This document shows positions 55,123-62,876 of a DNA stretch of 64,000 nt, piece after piece. How positions within the stretch are numbered: the first letter of the stretch is position 1; the number at the start of each line of letters is the position of its first letter. The stretch comes from Paragemmobacter kunshanensis (lineage in GTDB: Bacteria > Pseudomonadota > Alphaproteobacteria > Rhodobacterales > Rhodobacteraceae): assembly GCF_011059185.1 (NCBI RefSeq), contig NZ_JAALFE010000006.1, positions 1 through 64,000 of the forward strand, given 5' to 3'. A model generated the notes under the pieces. That model was given only the letters and a program-made list of their open reading frames with translations, was not told where the DNA came from and made no database searches. A program made the translations under genes and the position numbers.

Positions 55123-55839
55123 CTAGCGGCAGCGCCCTTCGGCCTGCCCGATGGCCAGCGGCGCCCCGGCCATGGTGAACTGGCCTAGCAGGGTGCCGCC
55201 CGCATCCTGCACCTCGACCGACTGGCCCGAGGCGAGATGCAGGAAAAGCGGATCGCTCAGGCTGATCGGAGCAAAGCCCACCACCCCCTTGACCGTGAAC
55301 TCTGCCGGGCGCGGGCGGCCATCCACCACAAAGACCACCGCGCCCGTCCCGGCATAGGGCGACAGCGCAAGGACCGAGGGATAGCCTTTGGCGCAAAGCC
55401 AATCGAGCCGCGTTCCCCGCGTCTCATCCATGACGCCGGCGAACATGCCCGTGCCATCGCTGCCGGGGCCATGCGTCCAGCCTGCGCCCGGCCCTGCCGC
55501 AAGGGGCATGGCGGGGGCGGCAGGGGGTGCAGCAGCCTCTGCCTGCGGCGCGCTGCCATCCTGCGGCACCGAAGGGCGGGATTGCGGACGCGGCGACTGT
55601 GCCAGACCGGTTTCGGGGGCCGGGGCCGCGGGCGCGGCACTGGCCGCGGCGCCCTGCCCCGGTTCGGGACTGCAGAATTCGGCAACGCAGGCGGAATATT
55701 CGGCGCTGGCCGCGCCCGGCGAATTGGCAAGGCAGGCCCAGACGCAGCGCTGCTCTGCCATCGGGTCCGCCTCCTGGGCCGCGACGGCAGAGGCCATCGT
55801 AAGGGACAGAAGAAGGGCCGGGGGCAGGCAGGCACGCAT
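55123..55839 (-). CDS. Secreted protein with Cys-pair domain, function unknown
   Basis: This is a 238-residue periplasmic protein. A signal peptide (ACLPPALLLSLTMASAVAAQ) is followed by a short domain with Cys-x3-Cys and Cys-x4-Cys pairs (CVWACLANS and CVAEFCSPE). Then comes a long Ala/Pro-rich low-complexity linker (about residues 65-125), and a C-terminal domain with two more cysteines (WLCAKGYPS, EGRCR). The C-terminal domain has a beta-rich look (GAVVFVVDGRPRPAEFTVKG). The linker suggests two separately folded modules. The stop is immediately adjacent to the convergent P-loop gene. The function is not recognised. ATG 55839 opens the signal peptide. Confidence 0.75.
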   Translation of the reverse strand: MRACLPPALLLSLTMASAVAAQEADPMAEQRCVWACLANSPGAASAEYSACVAEFCSPEPGQGAAASAAPAAPAPETGLAQSPRPQSRPSVPQDGSAPQAEAAAPPAAPAMPLAAGPGAGWTHGPGSDGTGMFAGVMDETRGTRLDWLCAKGYPSVLALSPYAGTGAVVFVVDGRPRPAEFTVKGVVGFAPISLSDPLFLHLASGQSVEVQDAGGTLLGQFTMAGAPLAIGQAEGRCR

Positions 55840-56021
55840 GGGGCAGGATCCTTGATGGTCGGCGGGCATGGTCGGCGCAAGGGCCGCCCGCCCTGCCCGA
55901 CCGTGGGCGAGGCCCGGGCCAAGGTCAAGCCGTGGCCGCCCGGAAGAACGCCCCCGGCTTGAAGTTCGGCTGAAATCCGATTACCTCCCTGCGCTGTTGC
56001 CCAGCCTGCCCGAGGATATGG

Positions 56022-56939
56022 ATGCCCATCACCCTGCCAGAGACCCTGCCCGCCTATGACGTTCTGCGGAACGAGGGCGTCATGGTCATGTCGCCCGAAC
56101 GTGCGGCGCGGCAGGATATCCGGCCGCTGCGCATCGGTCTTCTGAACCTGATGCCGAAGAAGATCCAGACCGAGAACCAGTTCGCCCGCCTGATCGGGGC
56201 CACGCCGCTGCAGATCGACCTGCATCTGATCCGCATGACGGAACACCAGACCCGCAACACCGCCGCCGAACATATGGAAACCTTCTATCGCCCCTTCCAG
56301 GAGGTTCGGGACGAGAAGTTCGACGGCCTCATCATCACCGGCGCGCCCATCGAACACCTGCCCTTCGAGGATGTCACCTATTGGGACGAGCTGTGCGAGG
56401 TCTTCGACTGGACGCAGACCCATGTGCAATCCACCTTCGGCGTCTGCTGGGGGGGGATGGCGATGATCAACCACTTCCATGGCGTCGAAAAGCACATGCT
56501 GCCGAAAAAGGCCTTCGGCTGCTACCGCCACCGCAACCTTGCGCCGACCTCGCCCTTCCTGCGGGGGTTCTCGGATGATTTCGTGATCCCCGTCAGCCGC
56601 TGGACGGAAATGCGCCAGGCCGAGATCGACGGCAAGCCCGGCCTGCGCACGCTGCTGGGCTCCGATGAGGTGGGCCCCTGCCTGGTCGAGGATGCCGCCC
56701 ATCGCGCGCTCTATATCTTCAACCATTTCGAATATGACAGCGACACGCTGAAACAGGAATATGATCGCGACGTGGCCAATGGCACGCCGATCAATGTGCC
56801 GATGAACTATTATCCCGATGACGATCCCGCGATGCCCCCCCTCAATCGCTGGAGAAGTCACGCCCATCTTCTATATGGCAACTGGATCAACGAGATTTAC
56901 CAGTCCACGCCCTATGAGATCGCCGAGATTGGCACTTAG
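56022..56939 (+). CDS. metA: Homoserine O-acyltransferase MetA (acetyl-CoA type predicted)
   Basis: MetA is the first enzyme of methionine synthesis from homoserine, 305 residues. [31 protein letters not shown], the nucleophile Cys142 in [28 protein letters not shown] and [19 protein letters not shown] are diagnostic. Residue 111 is glutamate (GAPIEHLPF), the residue linked to acetyl-CoA rather than succinyl-CoA use in MetA enzymes. O-acetylhomoserine is therefore the likely product. The 182-base upstream gap shows no recognised SAM riboswitch. Its end overlaps the next gene by 26 bases. Confidence 0.95.
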   Translation: MPITLPETLPAYDVLRNEGVMVMSPERAARQDIRPLRIGLLNLMPKKIQTENQFARLIGATPLQIDLHLIRMTEHQTRNTAAEHMETFYRPFQEVRDEKFDGLIITGAPIEHLPFEDVTYWDELCEVFDWTQTHVQSTFGVCWGGMAMINHFHGVEKHMLPKKAFGCYRHRNLAPTSPFLRGFSDDFVIPVSRWTEMRQAEIDGKPGLRTLLGSDEVGPCLVEDAAHRALYIFNHFEYDSDTLKQEYDRDVANGTPINVPMNYYPDDDPAMPPLNRWRSHAHLLYGNWINEIYQSTPYEIAEIGT

Positions 56940-57879
56940 CCTGCTTCTTGCCGCCACCGCCATCGGCGGCTGCGCCCTGCTGACAGACCGCCGCGCCACC
57001 GCGCGCGAAGTAGCGGCCGAGGCGGACTATCCCCCCACCGGGCAGATCCTGATGGTCGAAGGGCGGCGCGTGCATGCCCATGTGCAGGGCCAAGGCCCCG
57101 ACCTCGTGCTGATCCATGGCGCCAGCGGGAATACGCGCGACTTCACCTTCGCGCTGGTGGACAGGCTGGCGCAGGATTACCGCGTCATCGCCTTCGATCG
57201 CCCGGGTCTGGGCTGGTCCGATGACATGGGGCCAGAGGGCATCAGCCCGATGATGCAGGCCCGCCTCCTGCAGGCCGCCGCCGATCAACTGGACGTGCGC
57301 CGCCCCATCGTTCTGGGCCACAGCTATGGCGGGGCGGTGGCCATGGCCTGGGGGCTGACGGATACGCCCGATACGGCGGCGCTGGTCATCGTTTCCGGGG
57401 CGACGATGCCCTGGCCCGGGGGCCTTGGCCCCTTCTATGCCATCACCGGCAGCCGGATCGGGGCCGCGACCGTGATCCCCGCCATCACCGCCTTTGCCCC
57501 GCCGGACCGGGCCGAAGCCGTGATCGATGGCATCTTCGCCCCCGCCCCGCCCCCGCCCGGCTATGCCGATTACGTCGGCGCGGGCCTGACCATGCGGCGC
57601 GACACGCTGCGCATCAACGCGGCCCAGGTGACGGGGCTGAAGCCCCATGTCACCCGCATGGCCGAGGCCTATCCCCGGCTTGTCCTGCCGGTCGAGATCC
57701 TGCATGGCACGGCCGATACCATCGTCCCCGCGCGCATCCATGCGGTTCCCCTGTCGGAACGCCTGCCCGATGCCGCGCTGACCCTGATCCCCGACGCCGC
57801 CCATATGCCCCATCACAGCCATCCCGACGCGGTGATCGCCGCCATTCACCGCGCCGCAGCCCGCGCCGGATTGCGCTGA
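56914..57879 (+). CDS. Alpha/beta hydrolase, lipoprotein
   Basis: This is a 321-residue hydrolase. The N-terminus [15 protein letters not shown] is a lipoprotein signal with lipobox IGGC. Then come [14 protein letters not shown] (oxyanion region), the nucleophile elbow [15 protein letters not shown], the acid in [10 protein letters not shown], and the histidine in [13 protein letters not shown]. The triad is complete. ATG 56914 lies inside the end of metA and provides the signal peptide, so the two genes overlap by 26 bases and are probably cotranscribed. It acts in the periplasm, and the substrate (ester, lactone, epoxide) is unknown. Confidence 0.87.
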   Translation: MRSPRLALSLLLAATAIGGCALLTDRRATAREVAAEADYPPTGQILMVEGRRVHAHVQGQGPDLVLIHGASGNTRDFTFALVDRLAQDYRVIAFDRPGLGWSDDMGPEGISPMMQARLLQAAADQLDVRRPIVLGHSYGGAVAMAWGLTDTPDTAALVIVSGATMPWPGGLGPFYAITGSRIGAATVIPAITAFAPPDRAEAVIDGIFAPAPPPPGYADYVGAGLTMRRDTLRINAAQVTGLKPHVTRMAEAYPRLVLPVEILHGTADTIVPARIHAVPLSERLPDAALTLIPDAAHMPHHSHPDAVIAAIHRAAARAGLR

Positions 57880-57926
57880 CCGCGCCCATCGCCATACTGA
57901 TGCGCGCAGACCAGCGCGAGGATGCC

Positions 57927-58802
57927 ATGACAGACCTTCCCTTCGATGCCGCGATCACCCGCTATTTCGAAAAGGGCGCCCCGAAGGCGATCCGCAAGGC
58001 CATCGAGAAGGCCGGGAAGGATGACATCCTGACCCCGTCCTATCCCTATGACGCCGAGATGAAGCGCAAGGACTATGATGCCGCGATGGAGGGTCTGCAG
58101 CGCCAGCTTGTGCGGATGCAGGCCGATATCAAGGCCAGCGGCAAGCGCGTCATCGTCATTTTCGAAGGGCGCGACGCCGCCGGCAAGGGCGGCACCATCG
58201 ACGTCATGCGCGAAAACCTGAACCCGCGGGTCTGCAATGTCGTGGCGCTCTCCAAACCATCCGACCGCGAGTCGGCAAGCTGGTATTTCCAGCGCTATGT
58301 CGACTGGCTGCCCGCCGCGGGTGAAATGGCGATGTTCGACCGCAGCTGGTATAACCGCGCCATGGTGGAACATGTCTTCGGCTTCTGCACGCCCGCGCAG
58401 CGCGAAACCTTCTTCCGCCAGCTGCCGGAATTCGAACATATGCTGGTGGATGAGGGATTCACCCTCGTGAAGCTCTGGCTGGAAGTGGGCCGCGCGGAAC
58501 AGTTGCGGCGGTTCCTGGCGCGGGAACAGGATCCGCTGAAGCAATGGAAGCTTTCGCCCATCGACATCGAAGGTCTGGGAAAATGGGATGAATATTGCGC
58601 CGCCATTGATGAAACGATGGCGCGCTGCCATTTCGACTTTGCCCCCTGGACGGTGATCCTGTCCGATGACAAGAAACGCGCCCGCATCGCCGCCATCCAG
58701 ACGGTGCTGCGCGCGGTGGATTTCAAGGGCAAGGATGACGCGCTGATCGGCACGCCCGATCCGGCGATCTGTGGCGGGCCGGACCTGCGCCCGAAGGAGT
58801 GA
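57927..58802 (+). CDS. ppk2: Polyphosphate kinase 2
   Basis: PPK2 uses polyphosphate to phosphorylate nucleoside diphosphates (or the reverse), 291 residues. The Walker A motif [15 protein letters not shown] (about residues 77-91), lid-region [20 protein letters not shown], Walker [14 protein letters not shown] and the [11 protein letters not shown] segment match class I PPK2 enzymes, which prefer diphosphate acceptors. ATG 57927 follows GAGGATGCC; longer starts are poorer. The TetR gene follows after one base, so the regulator is likely autoregulated with ppk2. Confidence 0.94.
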   Translation: MTDLPFDAAITRYFEKGAPKAIRKAIEKAGKDDILTPSYPYDAEMKRKDYDAAMEGLQRQLVRMQADIKASGKRVIVIFEGRDAAGKGGTIDVMRENLNPRVCNVVALSKPSDRESASWYFQRYVDWLPAAGEMAMFDRSWYNRAMVEHVFGFCTPAQRETFFRQLPEFEHMLVDEGFTLVKLWLEVGRAEQLRRFLAREQDPLKQWKLSPIDIEGLGKWDEYCAAIDETMARCHFDFAPWTVILSDDKKRARIAAIQTVLRAVDFKGKDDALIGTPDPAICGGPDLRPKE

Positions 58803-58803
58803 G

Positions 58804-59418
58804 ATGAAGCACGGCTATCACCACGGCAACCTGCGGCAGGCGCTGGTCGAGGCGGCGCTTGTCCTGATTGCCGAACGGGGACCGACGGGTTTCACCCTGT
58901 CCGAGGCGGCCAAGCGCGCGGATGTGACGCCCGCCGCCGTCTATCGCCATTTCGCGGGCCGCGACGACCTGATCGCCGAAGTGGCCCGCCAAGGCTATGA
59001 CATCTTCGCCGCCCTGATGGAATTCGCCTATAATGACGGCCAGCCCACCGCGCTGGCCGCCTTCGAGGCGACGGGCCGCGCCTATCTGGCCTTTGCCCGC
59101 AAATATCCCGGCCATTACATGGCCATGTTCGAAAGCGGCCTGTCCTTCAACGCGCATCCTGACCTCGCGCTTGTGGCCACCAAGGCGCGCGGCGTTCTGG
59201 AAAAGGCCGCCGAGAAACTGTCGGAACAGATGCCCGCCGACCGCCGACCCCCGGCCACGATGTTCTCAGCCCATGTCTGGGCCATGAGCCATGGCGTGGT
59301 GGAGCTCTACATGCGCGGCGCACCGGGGGCGAAATCGCCCTTCACGCCCGAAGACCTGCTGGAGGCCGGGATAGGCATCTACCTGCGCGGTCTTGGCCTG
59401 CTGCCCCCCGACTGCTGA
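58804..59418 (+). CDS. TetR/AcrR family regulator downstream of ppk2
   Basis: This is a 204-residue regulator. The N-terminus MKHGYHHGNLRQALVEAALV and FTLSEAAKRADVTPAAVYRH, followed by FAGRDDLIAEVA, is the TetR helix-turn-helix (about residues 27-55). The C-terminal ligand domain (TetR_C_13-like) has FARKYPGHYMAMFESGLSF. The ATG at 58804 lies one base after the ppk2 stop, so the two are coupled. The ligand and operator are unknown. Hairpin elements of the GTAGGGCGGGG family follow. Confidence 0.87.
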   Translation: MKHGYHHGNLRQALVEAALVLIAERGPTGFTLSEAAKRADVTPAAVYRHFAGRDDLIAEVARQGYDIFAALMEFAYNDGQPTALAAFEATGRAYLAFARKYPGHYMAMFESGLSFNAHPDLALVATKARGVLEKAAEKLSEQMPADRRPPATMFSAHVWAMSHGVVELYMRGAPGAKSPFTPEDLLEAGIGIYLRGLGLLPPDC

Positions 59419-59442
59419 CGGGCCTGCGCCCAACCGGGCCGC

Positions 59443-59502
59443 GTAGGGCGGGGTTCACCCCGCCATTCTCGCCAAAGGTAAGGCGGGGTTAACCCCGCCC
59501 TA
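59443..59502. repeat. Pair of GTAGGGCGGGGTT elements, head to head, at the end of the ABC ATPase gene
   Basis: The plus-strand element GTAGGGCGGGGTTCACCCCG (from 59443) has an 8-bp stem GGCGGGGT/ACCCCGCC. The second, inverted element contains the perfect palindrome GGCGGGGTTAACCCCGCC (59482-59499). Read on the minus strand it begins GTAGGG, whose TAG (59502-59500) is the stop codon of the ABC ATPase gene. The same element forms the tandem array next to mfd. The pair could terminate both convergent genes. Confidence 0.88.
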
Positions 59503-60594
59503 CCGGAACAGGACCAGCGCCCCCGGCGACCAGCCCACCCGCGCCCGGGCGCCGCGATCCAGAACCGGACGGCCAAAGACATTGCGCATCGAGATGCGCA
59601 CCGGGGCCTCGGTCCCGTCGATCCGCACGTCGTAATAGGTCATGTCGCCGAAATAGACGACCTCCTCGATGGTCGCCATGCTTTCGCGATCCGTGGCCGC
59701 GCTGCCCTCGTAAAGGATGGTCAGCGTCTCGGGCCGGAAGCCCACGGTCGCCCCTTCGGCGGTGGCTCCGCCCATGACCTGACTGGCCTCGATATGGATG
59801 CGGCCAAAGCCCGCCGCGTCGATCTCCACCGCATCGCTGCTCTCGGACAGAACCTTGGCGGGAAGGAAGTTCATCGTTCCGATGAAATCCGCCACCTTGC
59901 GGCTGTTGGGGCGACGATAGAGCGTTTCGGGATCGGCCAGCTGCGCGATCTCGCCTTCAAACATCACGGCGATCCGGTCCGACATGACCAGCGCCTCTTC
60001 CTGATCATGGGTGACCAGGATGAAGGTGATGCCCACCTGCCGCTGCAGGCGGATCAGTTCCACCTGCATCTGTTCGCGCATCTTCTTGTCCAGCGCCGAA
60101 AGCGGTTCATCCAGCAGCAGCACCTTCGGCTTCAGGATCAGCGCCCGCGCCAGCGCCACGCGCTGCCGCTGCCCGCCCGACAGGGCATGCGCGGCGCGGC
60201 TGCCATAGCCTTTCAGCCCCACCATCTCCAAGGCCTCGGCCACGGCCTTGGCCTTTTCCTCCTTCGACCGCGTGTCGCGGCGCAGGCCGAAGCCCACATT
60301 CTCGGCCACCGACAGATGCGGGAAGATGGCGTAGGACTGGAACACCATGTTGGTCGGGCGCTTGTTGGCCGGCACCCCGGCCATGTCACGCCCGTCGATC
60401 AGCACGGCGCCCGAGGAAATCCCCTCGAACCCCGCGATGGTGCGCAGAAGCGTGGTCTTGCCACAGCCCGAGGGGCCAAGCAGCGAAAAGAACTCGCCCG
60501 GGCGGATCGTCGCCGTGATCCCGCGCAGGGCGTGGTAATCGCCGTAATATTTGTGGACGTCCCGGAACTCGATCATCGTGTCATTGGTGGTCAC
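59500..60594 (-). CDS. ABC transporter ATP-binding protein, polyamine (PotA) type
   Basis: This is a 364-residue ATPase. It contains Walker A LLGPSGCGKTTLLRTIAGFE, Q-loop VFQSYAIFPHLSV, signature HALSGGQRQRVALARAL, Walker B VLLLDEPLSALDKKMREQ and switch ILVTHDQEEAL, followed by a TOBE domain (about 285-364). It matches PotA/CysA-type importers. The GTG at 60594 has GGAGG six bases upstream and overlaps the permease stop (GTGA). Its TAG stop is supplied by an intergenic repeat. It forms an operon with the two permease genes upstream. Confidence 0.93.
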   Translation of the reverse strand: MTTNDTMIEFRDVHKYYGDYHALRGITATIRPGEFFSLLGPSGCGKTTLLRTIAGFEGISSGAVLIDGRDMAGVPANKRPTNMVFQSYAIFPHLSVAENVGFGLRRDTRSKEEKAKAVAEALEMVGLKGYGSRAAHALSGGQRQRVALARALILKPKVLLLDEPLSALDKKMREQMQVELIRLQRQVGITFILVTHDQEEALVMSDRIAVMFEGEIAQLADPETLYRRPNSRKVADFIGTMNFLPAKVLSESSDAVEIDAAGFGRIHIEASQVMGGATAEGATVGFRPETLTILYEGSAATDRESMATIEEVVYFGDMTYYDVRIDGTEAPVRISMRNVFGRPVLDRGARARVGWSPGALVLFR

Positions 60595-61397
60595 AGGAAG
60601 CCTCCGGTATCCTTGCCGCCCGACCGGGCGATGCCGCGACGGCGGAAATATTCAGCGATTGCAAGAAGGGTGATGGACAGAAGGACAAGGATCGTCCCCA
60701 GCGCCATGATGGCGGGCACCTTGGCCGGAAAGCGGAACTGTCCGTAGATATAGACCGACAGCACGGTTTCGTTGCCGCCAAGGAAATAGGCGATGATGAA
60801 CTCGTCCAGGCTGATGGTGAAGCAGATCAGCAGCGACGAGATGATCCCCGGCATGACCAGCGGCAGGATGATCAGCCAGAAGGTGGAAAGCGGCGTCTCG
60901 CCCAGGTCATAGGCCGCCTCTTCCAGCGAATTGTCCAGCGATTGAAAGGCCGAAGACAGGATCGCCACGGCAAAGGGCGTGCAGATCAGGACATGGCCCA
61001 GGATGATGGTGAAGATCGACAGCTCGATCCCCACCGCCAGCAGCACCACCAGCATGGACATGGCCACGATCATTTCCGGCAGCACGAGGGGCAGCATGAT
61101 CAGGCCCATGATCCCGGCCTTGGCGGGGAACTTGAACCTTGTGCTGGCGCGCGCCGCGAACAGGCCCAGCGTGGTGGAAATCACGGCGACCGAGATCGAG
61201 ATCGTCATGGAATTGCGCACCGCATTCCACAGCGTCACATCGGCCCACATCTCCTTGAACCAGTTGGTGGTGAATCCCTGCAGCGGGAAGGCGATCACCT
61301 TGCTGTCGTTGAAGGCAAAGATCGGCAAAAGGACGATCGGCGCATAGAGAAAGACCAGATAGGCGATGGTATAGCTGCGAAAGAGCGGCGACTTCAT
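60591..61397 (-). CDS. ABC transporter permease, PotC type
   Basis: This is a 268-residue inner-membrane permease with about six segments. YLVFLYAPIVLLPIFAFNDS at the N-terminus and the EAA loop SLEEAAYDLGETPLSTFWLI are typical of PotC/PotI-family permeases. SLDEFIIAYFLGGNETVLSV is strongly conserved in polyamine permeases. Its ATG overlaps the PotB-type stop by ATGA, and its stop overlaps the ATPase start by GTGA. All three genes are thus translationally coupled. Confidence 0.93.
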   Translation of the reverse strand: MKSPLFRSYTIAYLVFLYAPIVLLPIFAFNDSKVIAFPLQGFTTNWFKEMWADVTLWNAVRNSMTISISVAVISTTLGLFAARASTRFKFPAKAGIMGLIMLPLVLPEMIVAMSMLVVLLAVGIELSIFTIILGHVLICTPFAVAILSSAFQSLDNSLEEAAYDLGETPLSTFWLIILPLVMPGIISSLLICFTISLDEFIIAYFLGGNETVLSVYIYGQFRFPAKVPAIMALGTILVLLSITLLAIAEYFRRRGIARSGGKDTGGFL

Positions 61398-62266
61398 TTC
61401 GCACCTTTGAGGAAGCGTCGGTTGAGCAACAGGAAGACCACGCTGACAATGGCCACGACCAGCATCGCCGTCACCGCGATGGCAGAGCCAAGCTCGCGGT
61501 TGTTCTGTTTCAGAAGCGTGCCCTCGATCCGGTTGGCGATCATCGGCAGCTTGCCCCCGCCGATCAGATCGGGCGTCACATAATCGCCCACCGTGGGGAT
61601 GAAGACGATCAGCACCGCCGCGATGACACCGGGCATCGACAGGGGCAGCGTCACGCGGATGAAGGTCATGATCTGGCTTTCGCCCAGATCGCGGCCCGCC
61701 TCAAGGAAGGACCGGTCGATCTTTTCCAGCGACACGAAGATCGGCAGGATCGCGAAGGGCGCATAGGCATGGGCCAGCGTCATCACCAGCGCGGGCACGT
61801 TGTAATTGATCGCCTGCAGCGGTTCGTCGATCAGGCCCAGCGAAATCAGCCCGGAATTGATCACCCCGTTATAGCCGAGGATCACCTTCCACAGGAACAC
61901 CCGGATCAGGTAGCTGGTCCAGAAGGGAATCGTGATCAGGAACAGCCAGAGCGATTTCCGCTCGGGCTTGACATAGAAGCTGACGAAATAGGCCACCGGA
62001 TAGGCCAGAACCACCGTCGCCAGCGTGACCGAGAAGGACACGGTCAGGGACCGCATGATCAAAAGCTGGTTGATCCGGTCCGACCAGGCGGTGGCGTAAT
62101 TCTCCAGCCCGAAACCGCCATCGCGCAGCGAAAGCGAATAGAACAGGACCGTGGCCAGCGGTGCCGCCAGCAGCAGGACCGCGTAGATCAAGGTCGGGCT
62201 GACAAGCAGCAAGCCGCTTCTCGCCTCGGAGCGGGTTTCCCCGCCCTTTCCGGTGCTGGTCGCCAT
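61394..62266 (-). CDS. ABC transporter permease, PotB type
   Basis: This is a 290-residue permease, the first gene of the operon. TLIYAVLLLAAPLATVLFYS, PFWTSYLIRVFLWKVILGYN and the EAA-like FLEAGRDLGESQIMTFIRVT match PotB/PotH. Two consecutive ATG codons are available (62269 and 62266). The second is better placed behind AGGGGG. A periplasmic binding protein gene, usually in such operons, is missing within the window. No binding protein occurs in the next 1.7 kb upstream either. Likely substrates are polyamines or related cationic compounds, based on family only. Confidence 0.92.
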   Translation of the reverse strand: MATSTGKGGETRSEARSGLLLVSPTLIYAVLLLAAPLATVLFYSLSLRDGGFGLENYATAWSDRINQLLIMRSLTVSFSVTLATVVLAYPVAYFVSFYVKPERKSLWLFLITIPFWTSYLIRVFLWKVILGYNGVINSGLISLGLIDEPLQAINYNVPALVMTLAHAYAPFAILPIFVSLEKIDRSFLEAGRDLGESQIMTFIRVTLPLSMPGVIAAVLIVFIPTVGDYVTPDLIGGGKLPMIANRIEGTLLKQNNRELGSAIAVTAMLVVAIVSVVFLLLNRRFLKGAK

Positions 62267-62424
62267 CATGCCCCCTGTTGGCACGTTTATTGATCTTTGA
62301 TCAAAACTAGACGCAATCCGATCCCTGACGCAAGGGACAGACGCGCAGACAAGGGGCCCGGGCGGCGAAATCTTCCGCAATCGCCCGAAGTTTCATCGCC
62401 ACCCGACGCCAGGGGAAGATGCGG

Positions 62425-62694
62425 TCAGCCCGCCACACGCTCGATCGAGATCGCGCGTTTCTTCAACTCGTCATAAAGTGTCGGCAGAACCCGCAGGCTG
62501 CCCACGGCGACGCGCAGCGCATCGGAAAGCTTGCCTTCCGGGGCCTGCCCCTCGACGCGCCAGACCATGCGACGCGTCACACCGTCATCATAGACGATTT
62601 CCATGCCGCCATTGCGGGCCTTGCGAATACCAAGAAAATCGGCGCCGCCATGCGGCGCGTGAAAGAATGCCTGCTGTCCCATTTTCGGGTCCAT
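62425..62694 (-). CDS. Hypothetical protein, 89 residues
   Basis: This is a small soluble protein with no recognised family. MDPKMGQQAFFHAPHGGADF is followed by LGIRKARNGGMEIVYDDGVT, RRMVWRVEGQAPEGKLSDAL and LPTLYDELKKRAISIERVAG. A single alpha/beta domain is plausible. The start is ATG 62694, or ATG 62682 four codons later. Upstream lies a region with two long perfect palindromes. It is downstream of the MocR gene on the same strand but separated by 182 bases. The gene is transcribed toward the ABC operon start. Function unknown. Confidence 0.6.
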   Translation of the reverse strand: MDPKMGQQAFFHAPHGGADFLGIRKARNGGMEIVYDDGVTRRMVWRVEGQAPEGKLSDALRVAVGSLRVLPTLYDELKKRAISIERVAG

Positions 62695-62748
62695 ATGTTT
62701 GCTGCTCGTGCCCCGAAAGGAAAACCGGCCGCGCGTGGTTGCGTCAAT

Positions 62749-62838
62749 CAATCGTTAACGATTGCGATACAATTTCCCGAATCCGCGCCATCGCCGCCAC
62801 AGATTGGCCCTTCCTGGCCGCGGATTGTGACAATCCGC
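62749..62838. repeat. Two long perfect palindromes upstream of the 89-residue gene
   Basis: CAATCGTTAACGATTG (62749-62764) is a perfect 16-bp palindrome. GCGGATTGTGACAATCCGC (62820-62838) has 9-bp arms around a single G; its core TTG-TGA-CAA matches the TG-NNN-CA hairpin family at 6.3 kb. Both lie in the 182-base gap between the MocR and hypothetical genes. They may be operators, a transcription terminator for the MocR gene, or family repeats. Confidence 0.7.
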
Positions 62839-62876
62839 CCCCGAATTGCCATGATTACGCCACAATTCAGGACGCG

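Noticed and set aside
55840-56021. SAM riboswitch upstream of metA
   Set aside because: The 182-base region was read for the SAM-II and SAM-I type conserved segments; none was convincing, so no riboswitch is annotated.
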